Positions 63,614-64,000 of a DNA stretch of 64,000 nucleotides are shown here, in pieces. The position numbers were made by a program, and so were the translations under genes. Source of the stretch: Macrotis lagotis (taxonomy: Eukaryota; Chordata; Mammalia; Peramelemorphia; Peramelidae); NCBI RefSeq assembly GCF_037893015.1, contig NC_133666.1, positions 624,222,852 to 624,286,851 of the forward strand, read 5' to 3'. Numbering within the stretch: position 1 is the first letter of the stretch; each line of letters begins with the position of its first letter. Below the pieces are notes generated by a model that saw nothing but the letters and a program-made list of their open reading frames with translations, was not told where the DNA came from and made no database searches.

Positions 63614-64000
63614 CTCCTTTGAGAGCCCGTCCTGTCCCGGAGCACAGCCTGGGACCATCAGGGACACAGAAAACCAGGTTCCGGGCTGTCTGGGAGAACA
63701 TGCAACCGTCAGGGCTGGAACCCCTGCCTTGGGGCATGACAATGAAGAATATTACCTGGGCTTTAGGTTGTACCTTTTTTGGGGGGGGGCAATGGGGTCG
63801 AGTGGCTTGCCCGAGGCCACACAGCTAGGTCATTACTAAGCGTCTGAGGCCGGATCTGAACTCAGGTCCTCCTGACTCCGCGGCCCTCTGCTTTCCGGGC
63901 TGCAGCATCATCTCATTTCACCCTAAGGAGGATGACGACCATGGTCGGGGGCCTGGCACTGCCCTGAGGCTCCAGTCCCGGCAGCCCTGCAAGGTGTTGC
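63614..64000 (-). promoter_or_regulatory. GC-richer 5' flank of the candidate first exon, holding a SINE
   Basis: GC and CpG content rise here relative to the window. A WSINE1-like SINE in minus orientation (63774-63893) lies about 160 bp upstream of the ATG. No TATA box is evident and no start site can be placed. Confidence 0.4.
63774..63893 (-). repeat. WSINE1-like SINE near the candidate promoter
   Basis: GGGGGGGGCAATGGGGTCGA, CGAGGCCACACAGCTAGGTC; it keeps several CpGs that other copies have lost. Confidence 0.9.

Overview
This is a vertebrate nuclear window and almost certainly marsupial. About 36 copies of one tRNA-headed SINE match, from memory, the WSINE1-type family that is very common in Australian marsupials, especially dasyurids. 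Older layers are L2, L3/CR1, MIR and other CORE-SINEs. L1 remnants include ORF1-only forms. There is no operon logic, CRISPR array or prokaryotic gene. Repeat family names are recalled, not searched.

Two KRAB-C2H2 zinc-finger loci lie tail to tail. The plus-strand copy (KRAB-A 15654-15780, KRAB-B about 16547-16660, finger exon 24974-28345) is dead. It has a compensating indel pair and a stop in KRAB-A, a 5'-truncated L1 inside the finger exon with a 13-bp target duplication, decayed fingers, and a late SINE. The minus-strand copy (finger exon 46116-48373, KRAB-B 54958-55071, KRAB-A 55674-55800, linker exon 56217-56308, possible first exon 63475-63613) looks intact. Every junction is in phase and the exons sum to 2730 nt (909 codons plus stop), with 22 intact fingers. 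Its likely role is sequence-specific, TRIM28-dependent repression in the nucleus, which is family knowledge. The first exon could instead splice, in the same phase, to an unidentified coding-like exon at 57172-57455 whose reading frame is cut off by a SINE.

Layout: 1-15.4 kb is repeats (L2, L3, MIR, L1 3' ends, nested SINEs). 15.6-28.3 kb is the dead zinc-finger locus, with a complete 3.2-kb ORF1-only LINE in its large intron. 28.3-45.7 kb is gene-poor, with L2, MIR, SINEs and one LTR-like fossil. 45.7-63.6 kb is the live zinc-finger locus, with a second ORF1-bearing LINE in its large intron. 63.6-64 kb is its GC-richer 5' flank.

I see no new multi-gene system. The best leads are the ORF1-only LINE whose 3' UTR has collected SINE-like modules, the unidentified exon at 57.2-57.5 kb, and a 28-bp inversion between two head-to-head SINEs that swapped their target-site duplications.
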